Shown here: piece by piece, positions 1 to 10,636 of the stretch
Layout: every line of letters begins with the position of its first letter
Position numbering within the stretch: the first letter of the stretch is position 1
Program-made: the position numbers and the translations under genes
DNA from: Morinoia aosen
Lineage: Eukaryota > Arthropoda > Malacostraca > Amphipoda > Talitridae
Length of the DNA: 64,000 nt
Reading direction: 5' to 3'
Assembly: GCA_030386875.1 (NCBI GenBank)
Contig: CM059562.1
Location: 45,777,757 to 45,841,756, forward strand
The notes under the pieces: model-generated
The model's input: the letters and a program-made list of their open reading frames with translations, nothing else
Databases searched by the model: none
Told to the model about the DNA's origin: nothing

Positions 1-377
1 TCGTTGTCGCATATTCAACTTAGTTACTGTTTAGAGTCTTAATTAGTCCGTTCTTTGTAGGCGGCACTGTGGTCGACACCTCAAGGAGCCTGTTCCGTAG
101 CTGATGCCTGATCGCTGTTTGTCCTACTTGCTTCATCTTCGGGCTTCGGTCGTGCTACCCAATGGAGTGTATAAACTAATACTATTTATTCTGGGGACGG
201 GATCTAAATTAATTGTATGTGACTTTAATGCTAGTAATTCAGTGTACTTATTATTTAAAATGTGAAAACTTGTCTGTAAAATTAAAGTCTTATAATGAAC
301 TCGTGTGAAATCCCATATCGTTTGGAAGTTTAAGGGGTGGCTGGAACTGAACTTTAAAATTAGGTCAGCCGTTGGCT
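1..377. other. Left edge, no gene recognised
   Basis: I see no gene here. In a complete Ty3/gypsy element the integrase would follow the RNase H remnant that ends near 400 on the minus strand. No integrase zinc finger or D,D-35-E core is visible, so the element is deleted, rearranged or truncated here. The open stretch at 133-402 on the minus strand has no recognisable motif and I treat it as chance. Confidence 0.5.
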
Positions 378-399
378 TTATCAAGCGACAAAACCCCAA

Positions 400-2363
400 C
401 ACTGCGCAAATAATCAGCTACGACATTTTCTTTCCCAGGTAAATACTTTACAATAGGGTCAAAAGAATGAACGTTTAAACACCAACGTGCCATGTTTGAA
501 TCTTCAGAGAGTTTTTTTCGCAAATAATGGTGCCAATGGGCGATGATCCGTATAGATACGGATAAGGTACCCTGTAACCAAATATTTAAAGTACTTTAGA
601 GCTGAATAAATCGCGAAGAACTCTTTCTTAGTCGTGCTATATCGCTTCTGACTAGAGTTCAAGCTTTTACTATAATAAGCAACAGGACGTAAAATTTGAT
701 CGCTTGAATCTTCTGTCTGCATCAAGACGGCGCCGATACCCGAGTTAGAAGCGTCAGTAAATAAATGGTAGTCCTTAGCGTAATCAGGATGTCTTAAGAC
801 AGTGTCAGAGGTCAGAGCAGATTTGATAAACAGAAAACTCTTCTGGCATTCGTCGGTCCACATATAGTCAACATCTTTTCTTAATAGGTTGTATAGCGGG
901 TGAGCTACCTCTGCAAAATTGGGTAAAAAATTACGGAAGTAATTGGCTAAACCTAGGAACTGTTGTAATTCCTTCACATTAGTAGGAGCCCTGCAAGTCT
1001 GCAGTTTCTCCGAATTTTTACATCTTATACCATCTGCGGTAATAATGCGTCCCAGATATTCAATTTGTTTTTTGAAAAAGTTACATTTTTCGAGTTTTAG
1101 AGACAAGTTACCCGATCGAAGCATCTTAAGGACGCTTCCAATGTCAGCCAAATGCTGACTTTTGGTTCTGGAAAATACTAATATATCGTCTAAAAAGACG
1201 AATGCTAATTTTCCTAGGATAGGTGCAAGAGCAGAGGTCATCACCCTCTTGAATGCGCTCGGGCTGGTACTCAGACCAAATGTCACCCGCGCAAATTGAT
1301 ATTTACGATAATTTATACTGAAAACGGTGAACTTTCTACTATCTTGGTCCAACTCGACCTGGTGGAAGGCCGAACGCAGGTCCAGGTTAGTGAACCACGC
1401 GTTTCCTCCTAGAGTCGATAATATTTCGTCAATTCTGGGTATTGGGGGACTTGTCTTCACTAATATTTTATTAAGAGCCCTAAAATCAATAACGGGACGT
1501 AGCTCCCCTGACTTCTTTTTACCTACGATGACTGGAAAATTTCAATCGGACATCGATTCCTCAATTATTCCCTGCGAAAGCATATCATTAGTAATTCTCA
1601 TCACCTCTTCTTGATACTTATGAGGGATTCTGTATGGAGCTAAATTTAGTACAGGTGCATCCGGTTTCAACTGAATCCGGTGCGTCATAAGGTTCGTAAC
1701 ACCTATAGTCTCTCCTTCTAAAGTAACTACATCACGAAATTCATTTAATAAATTTATCAAAGGTAACTGCATCTCCTCTTCGAAACAGGAAACATCCTCA
1801 TTAGTCAAACAACGTCGTACTTCCTGCTTTCTTCCACACGACACACCTACTTGTGCATTAACTCCTAACTCCTCGTCATCAGCGAGAACTTTCTTTCGAC
1901 CGCGAGCGTCAGCATCCAACCCAAGTTGTCCTTCGACTATGGCCTTATTTCCACCACCATACGAAGCAAACCGCATTGTATCCGACACTGCGTCAAAATC
2001 TATTTCCACATTATTAGCATCTCTCAGTGCTGTTTCCACACTTGTCATGTACATTTCGTTGTCAATTTCATCAGCTGCAATTAATTCAATATTGCACAAC
2101 ATCGTATTCTCGGTTAAGTGCACAGCATCTTCATGTGCATTTAGAACCATTACCGGCACCACGACGTCGTCTTCTATACAAACAATGGATTCAGCCAACA
2201 AAGCTCCATTTCCAAGACATCTTTTTAAAATTACATACTCTCCTGGAGTTGCTTTCTTAACGAAACCGTACACTATTTTCATCGAGTTACCAGGCACTTC
2301 CACATGAGTGCAATGAACTGTCAACAGCGGCCTTGAGTACTGTCTAGCCTCAGCCGCGGCCAC
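400..2363 (-). pseudogene. pol: R1 pol: linker, reverse transcriptase and RNase H
   Basis: The reading frame runs from about 2363 down to about 400. The N-terminal 200 residues are a linker, followed by LAPYRIPHKYQEEV, which precedes RT domain 1. RT shows NLDLRSAFHQVEL, the TFGLSTSPSAF block and the catalytic FLDDIL at about 1180-1200. RNase H begins with LFTDASNSGIGAVL near 760. A single TGA at 1542-1544 interrupts an otherwise continuous frame, in a position where the family usually has Trp. A 1-nt expansion of an A-run near 519-525 shifts the frame again. Beyond it the conserved LPGKENVVADYL segment continues to about 400. Integrase does not follow. RT family assignment is firm; activity is not expected. 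Confidence 0.88.
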
Positions 2364-3130
2364 GTTTTTTTTTTCTTTTCTCTGCAGGGACTATTCTTTG
2401 CTGGGTGGCTGACCCCGTCGCTCTTGCTTGCAATGGCCACATCGGATGTCAGACAGTCACTGTTTACGATTTTTTTCATCACAACTTCTCTGCTTAAAAC
2501 CGGTTCCATTTTTAACTCACAAAAGGGAATTGCAATACCATCCCAAAGAAGTGTTTTATTTTTGAAATTTATTATTGCATCATTCAGAACATCGCGTCCT
2601 AGAATTAAATCATAGTTGAATTTCGCTTCTTTCACTATCAGCGCACTAGTTTTTAGAACTCTGTTAGTACCTGGAATTGAAATCTTCAGCTCTACTTCTC
2701 CGCTAACGTTACTCTTACCATTTGTGCCCTTTACCCTTAAACGGCTCGGCTTAACTTCTTCGTTCAAGTTCTTAACCTGCTTGTAACTTATTAGACATTT
2801 TTCTGAGCCGCTATCTAGCAAAGCACTCAAATACTGGTCATGATTTTTAATTATTATCGTAGGTTTGTTACATTGTTTAAATGCAACCAAACCGGCGCCT
2901 TTTTTATTGCAATTTCCTCTTACGACACTAGCGGAGAAATAGGCTTCAACTTCCTTGCTTCGTTTTTGTCTATCCGCAAGCTCTTCGTCTTGCAATAAAT
3001 TGTACCTATTTTCACATTTGAACAAAGGATCAATGAAGGATTTGTTTGTCTCGGTGGTATCTGGACTATCGACCACAGCTTCAAGATTAACGAGGGTGCT
3101 GACTACCTCGGGCTCAATCAAATTAATCAA
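2321..3130 (-). pseudogene. pol: R1 protease region of pol
   Basis: This 269-residue frame carries a retropepsin-like aspartic protease. ALLDSGSEKCLI holds the catalytic DSG (about residue 107), and FNYDLILGRDVLND resembles the downstream flap and ILG block. The frame closes in a run of ten A (minus strand) near 2365-2374, where a one-base shift moves translation into the linker-RT frame. Retropepsins cut the Gag-Pol precursor. The upstream join to gag also changes frame near 3157-3170. That shift could be a natural frameshift site or decay, and the sequence does not decide between them. Confidence 0.75.
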
Positions 3131-3156
3131 ATTCTTCCTGCTACCTCTACCTGGTT

Positions 3157-3714
3157 CTACTCTTCGCCTAAAAAATCCCGAGCATCCGGCTCGGCATCTG
3201 CAAAATGTACTTCACTCCCTCCGCGCGATCGGCTACCTCTGATCACATTGCCTCCGCGTAGAGAAGCCTTATAACCACGTATTTCAGTTCCCGTGGCTCT
3301 ACAATCTTTCACCAAATGTGCACCGCCGCACGCAAAACATCCCCTCGTATTAAACTGACCTCTCTGAGATCTACTCTGAGATCTACATTCAAAATGACCA
3401 ACAACTGAACATGAATTGCAAAATGGAAAACCTCGTTTTTTACTTGAAGCTTGACTAGAACTAGAACCTCTGTCTGTTCTCACAGCATTACATTCCAAAG
3501 AGCTACTTGCTCTATCTCCCACATAACCACTGAACTCCTTCGCTCTTCCACGAGGATTTCTCAACCAGGGCCTAGGGGTAGTCCTTCTTAGTCCTACACT
3601 ACTCCTACGGTAGTTCCCAAAGTTCCCATAGAACACTTCACTCTCCGGAAAATGATCTTGCGCCTCAACGCTTCCATCAACATCACTAGTTACATCAGCT
3701 AAATAGCTCTCGGG
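3157..3714 (-). pseudogene. gag: R1 gag C-terminal part with zinc knuckle
   Basis: A basic nucleocapsid-like segment runs from about 3714 to 3157. It contains one knuckle, CFACGGAHLVKDC, with spacing C-X2-C-X3-H-X4-C (the usual spacing before His is four), followed by Arg/Gly-rich sequence. Such domains bind genomic RNA during particle assembly. The frame is open upstream to about 3714 even without a start codon at 3636. It ends ...FLGEE and overlaps the protease frame nearby. The Arg/Ser/Gly-rich composition fits nucleocapsid. Confidence 0.72.
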
Positions 3715-4211
3715 TTCGTTTGGAAAACCTCGTTTTCAGAGTGCGTTGCTTGTCGAGCTACAGGGTAAGCTGCCGCTGGTGCTTCGATGTCGATGCTTCG
3801 ATGCTTCGATGTCGAGGTGCAGGGTAACACGCCGACTGATGAGATAAATTTTTGATTTCTTACCACAGTTCGTAACACCTTTAACTCTTCTACAGTTTGT
3901 AATTTAGCTGACACTTTATTTAGGTGACTGTTCGTAGTAATTTATCACACACTAAGTTCTTGATCACTCACAGAGTTGTTCCTTTCCTCATTACTCGTTG
4001 CTGGGGATGCGGCGATTGTGACTTCGAACACAATCTCAATATCTTCTCCTGCCTCGTACACAAGTATCCTAGTGCGAAATGGTGATCCAATGTTGAGCCA
4101 AATAGTGAATTCGGTGTATGCTTCCACCAGCGCCTCCACTGGTATTTTAAAACCGAATACAATGACGGATGCTTGCGGCTGCCACACTTGGTTATTGTTT
4201 TCGGTACACAT
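3699..4211 (-). pseudogene. R1 probable gag N-terminal remnant
   Basis: Two minus-strand open segments (4211-3945 and 3914-3699) sit where the N-terminal gag of R1 should be and are out of frame with each other. The first starts MCTENNNQVW and is acidic. The second reads MSAKLQTVEELKVL. I recognise no capsid motif. A short internal repeat of gcttcgatg at about 3781-3815 may have disturbed the frame. Gag identity rests on position only. Confidence 0.4.
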
Positions 4212-4479
4212 TTGACACTGTATAAAAGTTCCAGTTCGTCAGCCTAGGGACACTTCTTATCCTCTTAATTAATTTTACACGAACACGTGAGTTCAGTTCA
4301 CCACAGACTGCCACCAATATGCGGTGGTAATGAAACACAATTGAGCGATAGTGTTTATTGGTGAGTGCCAGGTCGTGACAACAGGAGAGAATCTGAATGA
4401 CTGAGCGCCATCAGCTCGGTACGGCGCAGTTTCATAGATTGCGAAATAGATCTCAAGAACTTACGAGACCCTGTCAAGA
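4212..4479. other. Leader or LTR-like junction between R1 and LINE
   Basis: This stretch holds the expected 5' leader of R1 (minus strand) and the junction to the LINE. A small inverted repeat (ccaccaatatgcggtgg) is present at about 4311-4327. I could not identify a primer-binding site or LTR boundary. Confidence 0.3.
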
Positions 4480-4497
4480 CAATAAAGGCAAGAGCTA

Positions 4498-5130
4498 ATG
4501 TGTGCTTGTGCACGCGAGAGCATAGAAATGGTCTGGTGGAAAGTGCAAATAAATAAACATGAATCCATCATTACCGGCAGCCTTTACCGGCACCCATCAG
4601 CTTCTCTACCAACAACAGTAGAGTTCATTGAGAAAATTTTCAAAAAAATTTTAGCTACAAAAGTCATTCTTTGCTTTCGGTGATTTTAATATTGACCTAA
4701 CGGATGAAAAAAATCAGCTTAGCAGACTGTTGTACAAACTAAACCTTTCAAAAATGGTTAAAGAACCGACTCGCGTGACAAGAGTATCTAGGAATCTCCT
4801 CGATCTAGCAATCACAAACAAACCTACGGCAATACTTAACACAGTAATATCACCCTCTGTCGCCGATCACCACTCTGTAGAATGTAAAATTAATATTGCA
4901 AAGGAAAGAAAAAACTATCGTCTCATGACTTACCGCCCAAAAAGTCAATATTCGCCGGAACTATTTAATGAAAAACTCCTAAACAGGTTCACCGAATTTC
5001 AGAGCATGATGCAATCTGACGATGTGGACATTCAAGTTCTATCTTTAACGAGAACTTTACAGCAGCTCTAAATGAATGCGCTCCTTATATCACCAAAAAA
5101 ACTAGGCCAAAACGCACTCTGTGGATTACC
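4498..5130 (+). pseudogene. LINE APE-type endonuclease C-terminal half
   Basis: The segment reads WWKVQINKHESIITGSLYRHP, then after a frameshift near 4677 FGDFNIDL, then EPTRVTRVSRNLLDLAITN and VADHHSVECKI. The GDFN and (S/A)DHH signatures belong to apurinic-endonuclease-like nucleases that nick target DNA to prime reverse transcription. A second frameshift near 5050-5060 leads into the RT frame. The N-terminal half with the first catalytic residues is missing, so this endonuclease is dead. Confidence 0.8.
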
Positions 5131-5169
5131 AGCGAAATTAAAGACCTAAGCAGAATAAAGAAAACTTTC

Positions 5170-7083
5170 TTGCGCGAGTATAAAGAAAACAGGTCAAACA
5201 TTACTTTATACAGGAGATATAAAGAACTTGGAAAGATTCTTCGGAAGAAAATCACGCAAGCAAAACAAACTCACTTCCACCAAGAACTATTCATGGCAAA
5301 AAATAATCCAAAACGTACATGGGAAATTATTAGTGAGGTGGCTCAATATAAAAACTTAGAGCGCAAAAGTGATTTTGAAAATCCTTTGGAAAAAGCCACT
5401 GAGTTCAACACTTCCTTTTCAAAAGTAGGTGCCCAAGTCTTCGATGAAGTGAGTAACACCAGTCCGAGGAAATTGACAGTTGAAAGTTCATGCCCTACTG
5501 CACTTTTGAAGGCTGGCGCCCTGTGGAAGCCACGCCCTATCGATTTACAAGAGTTAAAAACTATTTTATACTCATTGAAAAACACAAAAGCAGTTGGACA
5601 TGATGGAATCAACCTCCAATACATAAAAGACAGTTTTCCAGTCACAGCACCATTGATTCGTTTGATTATCAACACATCACTAGCTACAAATAAGTTTCCA
5701 AAACAATGGAAACACTCTATAATTAGACCGTTGCATAAAACTGGTGACATAAATACAGCGTCAAATTACAGGCCCATTAGCCTTTTACCTGTCCTTTCCA
5801 AAATATTAGAAAAAGTAGTAACGAATCAGCTGTCATCTCACATGGACGAGTCAAATTTACTTCATCGAAATCAAAATGCCTATAGGAAGAACACTAGCCC
5901 TCAAGACGCCCTGCTTAACATCACTGAAAAAATATACAACGACATCGATCAAAAAAATGTAACACTTCTGCTGCTACTTGATCTCTCTAAGTCTAAAGCA
6001 TTCGACAGCGTCGAACATGATCAACTCCTACGAAAAATACTGAACTTAGGAGTGGATACACAGTGGTTTAAAAGTTACCTTTCAAATCGGTCTCATGCAG
6101 TCCTCTTAGACAACAAGTTGTCCCCATTCCTTCAAAATAGCTTCGGTGTCCCTCAAGGATCAATTCTGGGCCCACTACTGTTTTCAATTTTCATTAACGA
6201 TTTCCCTCCAATGCCTTCTAACACACGAATCTCCATGTATGCAGATGACGTCCAAATTGCAATGACAAGCTCTGTAGCAGAAATACCACAGACGAAAAAA
6301 GGAGCTGAAGCTCTATTGATCAGCCTCAAGTCATGGTATGACCAAAATGGTCTCAAGCTAAACGCGAACAAAACACAATTCATTATTTTTGGGTCAAAGC
6401 ATTCAATAAACAACATTCGAAATCTAGATCTAACTCTTACAGTTGGAAATGATAAAATTCACCCATCAGAAAAAGTAAAGAATTTAGGTATTTGGTTCGA
6501 TGGGAACATGTCCTTCAAATCCCACGTTAATAAAACCTGCAACGCAATTCACGGGACCTTATTGTTTTTCAATCGTATAAAAAATATGCTTGACGAAGAA
6601 TCTAGATTGTTGGCCGTTCATTCTTTGGTCTTATCACGTATTGACTACTGTAGCCTGGTCTGGGGAGATATATCGAAAGATCTTCAGAAAGACCTACAAA
6701 AATGCATGAATTTTGCAGCAAAGGTTGTATGCAACGGTAAATTCAAAAAGCACGACCACGGAACACCTCTCCTGAATAAACTTGGCTGGGCTCCGATTCG
6801 GGAAAGGTTTCTGGCGCACAAAGCCCAATACGTTTTCTCCTCTTTATATCTTCCTCATAGCAGTGCTGAAATAGTGGAATTCCACTCCCCTACCGTCACG
6901 AACCAAAAGCCGAACAGGAGACGTGATGTCTCAATCAAATACCGTTCATCTAGCATCGGGCAGAAAGCTCTGTCAGTATCAGGCGCCTTACTGTGGAACA
7001 GACTCCCCCAGAGCTTCAAAACCCCTCAATTACTGAGAGAATTCAAAACTAAAATGGCTCTCTATCTTGCGTCAACACAATAA
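5170..7083 (+). CDS. LINE reverse transcriptase (ORF2 C-terminal part)
   Basis: A 637-residue frame with no stop. The catalytic core is visible in order: AVGHDGINLQYI, NYRPISLLPVLSKILEKVV, the first-Asp block ending KAFDSVEH (about residue 278), GVPQGSILGPLL (326) and MYADDVQI with the YADD box at 357-360. The start at 5170 is not a true initiation site. Coding continues upstream in frame (from about 5070) into the broken endonuclease, so this is a fragment of a larger ORF2. A two-residue SK duplication precedes the FDSV block. The C-terminal 200 residues match the post-RT region of these LINEs. The RT looks intact, unlike its endonuclease. Confidence 0.88.
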   Translation: MREYKENRSNITLYRRYKELGKILRKKITQAKQTHFHQELFMAKNNPKRTWEIISEVAQYKNLERKSDFENPLEKATEFNTSFSKVGAQVFDEVSNTSPRKLTVESSCPTALLKAGALWKPRPIDLQELKTILYSLKNTKAVGHDGINLQYIKDSFPVTAPLIRLIINTSLATNKFPKQWKHSIIRPLHKTGDINTASNYRPISLLPVLSKILEKVVTNQLSSHMDESNLLHRNQNAYRKNTSPQDALLNITEKIYNDIDQKNVTLLLLLDLSKSKAFDSVEHDQLLRKILNLGVDTQWFKSYLSNRSHAVLLDNKLSPFLQNSFGVPQGSILGPLLFSIFINDFPPMPSNTRISMYADDVQIAMTSSVAEIPQTKKGAEALLISLKSWYDQNGLKLNANKTQFIIFGSKHSINNIRNLDLTLTVGNDKIHPSEKVKNLGIWFDGNMSFKSHVNKTCNAIHGTLLFFNRIKNMLDEESRLLAVHSLVLSRIDYCSLVWGDISKDLQKDLQKCMNFAAKVVCNGKFKKHDHGTPLLNKLGWAPIRERFLAHKAQYVFSSLYLPHSSAEIVEFHSPTVTNQKPNRRRDVSIKYRSSSIGQKALSVSGALLWNRLPQSFKTPQLLREFKTKMALYLASTQ

Positions 7084-7680
7084 GTGTGAACTGCAGTACG
7101 TGCTAGAAGAGTGCGTATATGCAGTACTTGTGTGCGTATATGCGTATGGATATAGGTGTACGTAAGTGCGTGTCTGTATGTTTAGAACAGATTCCCCTTT
7201 AAAATGCTCATGTTGATCCTGTTGTGAGGCAGTGTCGTCCTTTACACTCTTCCAGTATGCTTCGGCCACACCATTTGAGGTTGTTTTGACTTTCTCGTTT
7301 TGCCCCAGCAATCTTGATAATGTTACATTTGGCATTGTACATCGGTCCCTCTCATCTATTTTGAATCCGGTGAATTTTTCTGTGCCAAAGCTTGTAGTAT
7401 ACGAAATTTAAATTTTTCCGTTATTGTAAAATCCTTCATTTCATCCATACCAGGTATATTAGCTTACTAGTTGATACAAAACAATGTAAAACTGCCTCTA
7501 GCATCAACCTAGCAGTCAAAGATGCAATCTAATTTTGGATCAACCCGTTGTACTTTCAACCTTTAATCCCTCATTTCACAAGTTCCAACGTTCGTAAGCT
7601 CAAATTTCAATATGGAAGTGCACCAACTGGAGTGTTCTTAACAACGCATCACATGTGCAATATTCTCTTGACCCCTTGAA
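7084..7680. other. LINE 3' flank, nothing recognised
   Basis: The first 100 bases contain imperfect gtgcgtatatg repeats and may belong to the LINE 3' UTR. The rest is AT-rich unique-looking DNA with no gene or inverted repeat that I could see. Confidence 0.4.
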
Positions 7681-7960
7681 ATAAAATCCAGTGTTAACAT
7701 CAGACCAACACAACGGAGAGAATGCATTTATCTATGTACTTTTCTCCCAATTATTTGTTCCAAACTTAACCGATAGAAATATTACGATCCTCATGTATTT
7801 GATATCAACACAATGGAAGGAATGCATTTTCTTTGCACTTTCCTCCCAACCATTTGTTTCAAAATCAACCAATATAAATATTAAGATCCTCATGTATTCG
7901 ATCTCAAGTCATGGTCTTAACTTTAAGATACTCGTAAGCACTTTCCGCTCATATTGAAGC
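7681..7960. repeat. Degenerate direct repeat, about 110 bp, two units
   Basis: Two tandem units share caacacaa(c/t)gga, a cttt(t)ctcccaa block and attaagatcctcatgtatt-like endings. The units differ at many positions, so the duplication is old. The small open frame across it has no coding motif. Confidence 0.5.
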
Positions 7961-9050
7961 TTTTTGAACATGCGACGTAGTTCACTAGCAATTTTTTACT
8001 TTCCTGCGCTCGTGTGTACATTGGTGTTCCAGCTATGTAGCAAACATTACGGACTCGTGATCCAATAACGCGCACCCTAACAAGAGTATTTTCAGCTATG
8101 TGTCACAGGGATTTTGTGTTCTTAATGACTCACTTTTCATCTTGCATTTCCAAACCCAAATTAATTACCGCAAAGAGAGAGAGGATGTCAAATGTGAGGG
8201 TATTTTAGTACATACTTTCTCTACTTCGGTCTCATTGAAACATTTAAAAAGGCCTCGGATCTGACGAATGTCATAACTTTAAAGATCATCATTTAAATCT
8301 TCTTATTCTGGTCTCAAATTGCTGTCGTAAGCTTTGTGTGGTAAACTCTTCTTACCTTTTCATTCTCGTGAATACACTACTACAACACTAATTTTAGATA
8401 GTTAACTTTTGTACGGTTCCACCTATATTGAAAATATTACAGCTAGCGATGTAAAACAATACCTATCTTGTCTTTTAAGCCCGATGTACTCTTTGGGCCA
8501 GTACTATTAGCGCAAGTAAGAAATATCATAACCATTTTGTGTTTTGTGATAGCAAATATTATCGTTGGTACACCTTACATAGGGATGAAAGATCGGATGT
8601 GGGATTTCACCGGATGTAAGATATAAACAAATGTGAAGCGTGACCAAGTGTAGAGGCATGACCGGATGCGGGGCATCACCGGAGGAGGGAGTGAAGTGTT
8701 GTCAGATGGGCGAAAGGAATTTTTGGATTTTGGAGTTGATAATTTATTAGAAAAAAATAAGCTCCATTTCCATTTCCGGGCACCACAGATGAAGTACTAG
8801 TAATTGTGGAAAGCAACCTCATTCCCCTGCATGGAACCAACAGTTGTGATGCTCATTTTATTCGACAGGAATAAGTAAGATCAATATTAGAATGACTTAG
8901 CGCACGTACAATAAGGTAAATTTTCACTTCCTAGCAAAAATTTCATAAATCGAAACTTAGAAATTAAAACACAGAAACTGAAACTTAGTGCCGCCCTCCA
9001 AATGCAAACGATCCTCTTATACATATTATTGTTTATTTTTTATTAACTTG
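7961..9050. other. AT-rich DNA, no gene seen
   Basis: No open frame, RNA gene or clear repeat. Around 8590-8690 a short run of diverged (c)ggatgtgggg(c)atcacc motifs recurs three times. Confidence 0.4.
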
Positions 9051-9059
9051 TGCTTCTCC

Positions 9060-9445
9060 TTAAATCCTGTGTCGACAACTATCATGTGTATTACGATAAC
9101 CATGTATGAATAGCAATTAAGGATCTAAATCATAGGTTCCAACACTTAACATGGGTGTTACGATAACCATGTATAAATAGCAATTAAGGGTTTCTATGTT
9201 AAGGTATTTGAATGCATTTTTCGCTTTCATTTTCCAAAACTTGTGCGTACTAATGAAAGTGTTTTTCAAATGAGCGTCGCGAGGATTGTGCTCTCCTAGT
9301 TCAAAATCAGATATGGCAAGGAAAGGAACTCAATTTTGTTGTACTTTTCTGTCAATCATTTTGTTTCAATATTCTACACGGGTATTACGATACCAATGTG
9401 TTATAATCATTTAAGGATGTCAATGTTAAGGTGTTTTAAAAACCA
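9060..9445. repeat. Diverged repeats with attacgataaccatgta core
   Basis: A block with the core ttacgataaccatgta and aatagcaattaagg occurs at about 9085-9115 and 9155-9190, and more weakly at 9380-9415. Spacing is not constant, which suggests old duplications of one sequence. Confidence 0.45.
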
Positions 9446-9520
9446 ATGTATCGACATTTCATATTTGTACTTTATTGGAAATAAAATGTTTTTCTTTTCT
9501 TTTCTTTCTTTTCTTTCTGA

Positions 9521-9725
9521 ATCGCACGCCGTCAAAAGACTTAAGTTTATCACTCGTAACTTTGGAAAGAATGCACCTATTGACTTCAAATTACTCTCAA
9601 ACGAAAGACCGAAGCATTTTCTATTAGCTCATCATTTAATCATTGTACCTATTTCTATTGAAGTCAATATGTGCATTTTTTCAAAGGTTACGAGTATTAA
9701 ACTTATGTCTTTTGACTGCGATGCG
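9521..9725. repeat. Foldback, arms about 65-70 bp
   Basis: The left arm (about 9521-9592, beginning atcgcacgccgtcaaaagac) is the reverse complement, with mismatches, of the right arm (about 9656-9725, ending cttttgactgcgatgcg). The loop is about 65 bases. No flanking duplication was recognised. Open frames across it are chance. Confidence 0.6.
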
Positions 9726-9849
9726 GACAGGTATCTCAAGAAATTTCTGTAGTTTCCACAAAACCGCTTCTGTACCGACTCGGCTGAAGCCAGCCGGTGA
9801 CTATAATGGTATATTTGTATTTATAAAATATGAACATTCCCACTAAATA

Positions 9850-10630
9850 TCTCATTCATGCACTATTATATTTTGAATCCAATCAACTAAATGTATTTCA
9901 GGCACTGCTCATTTAGTAACTCAGGCTTTGTAATATTTCTCGTTTTAAAAGACTTACAATACGCGAGTAAAATTGTTTATCACGTTCGTATTTGTAACAA
10001 TCCTGAACCTAATTGACCTATTTTCTAGCAAAATAATTTTATGAGAAGTGAATAAAAACAAACATATAAAAACAAAAGCCTACCTTTAAATAAATTCATT
10101 GATATTAATAATGAAATATTTACAAATTAGTTAATCAACAAAGAAAAATTATTGGAACCTTCGTGACTTTCAACTTGCATTTGAGGAGTGGGTATCACAT
10201 TGCTCGTTGTTGTTCATTGCGGTGGTCAAAGTATTTAAGTCTAAACATTGAATTTTTCTCATAGCTAATAATATGTGGACCAAGATCTAATTTCCCTAAT
10301 GTTGGTATTTCAAATTATTTTGCATAAAATAGTCAAAAGTGATGATGTTGGTAAGATCTTGTCTCAACATTTGTGGTGATATCACAAATTCTATTCTGAG
10401 TCACCTCAGCTATGTTTTCAGAGGTCAGGTATGGTGTATTTCTGAATAAAACTTTAAATGGACACCACAGCAATATCTTTGGAGGAAAATTAAATTGAAT
10501 ATTTTCTCACACCCACTTCTTTGTACTGTTAGTTACTTTCTGATATACTTTTGCCAACATCCCACTAGGCCTACCTATCTACAATGTTTTTGCAGAAGTT
10601 CAAATTATGTTCTTGATTGCTTGTGCTGTA
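9850..10630. other. AT-rich DNA, nothing recognised
   Basis: No gene, inverted repeat or tandem repeat that I could support. Confidence 0.4.
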
Positions 10631-10636
10631 GAAGCA

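Larger units (their letters stand above)
378..4330 (-). mobile_element. Ty3/gypsy-type retroelement remnant (element R1)
   Basis: Read on the minus strand, the order is gag with one zinc knuckle, aspartic protease, linker, reverse transcriptase and RNase H, which is the Ty3/gypsy order. The reading frame is broken by one in-frame stop and at least two one-base frameshifts in A-runs. Integrase is missing and no LTR pair is evident inside the window, so both edges are approximate. The element abuts a plus-strand LINE at about 4480. It is a dead copy that once encoded its own replication and integration machinery. Confidence 0.85.
4480..7090 (+). mobile_element. Non-LTR retrotransposon, CR1/L2-like, 5'-truncated
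   Basis: Endonuclease C-terminal half and reverse transcriptase lie in order on the plus strand. The RT blocks (FDSVEHDQLL, WFKSYLSNR, GVPQGSILGPLLFSIFIND) resemble the CR1/L2 group of LINEs rather than the Jockey or R1 groups; this is by eye. The 5' end starts inside the endonuclease, as usual after incomplete reverse transcription. No poly(A) or clear terminal repeat is visible after the stop at 7083, so the 3' boundary is uncertain. Confidence 0.85.

Noticed and set aside
133-402. 89-residue frame downstream of R1 RNase H as integrase
   Set aside because: No zinc finger or D,D-35-E residues.
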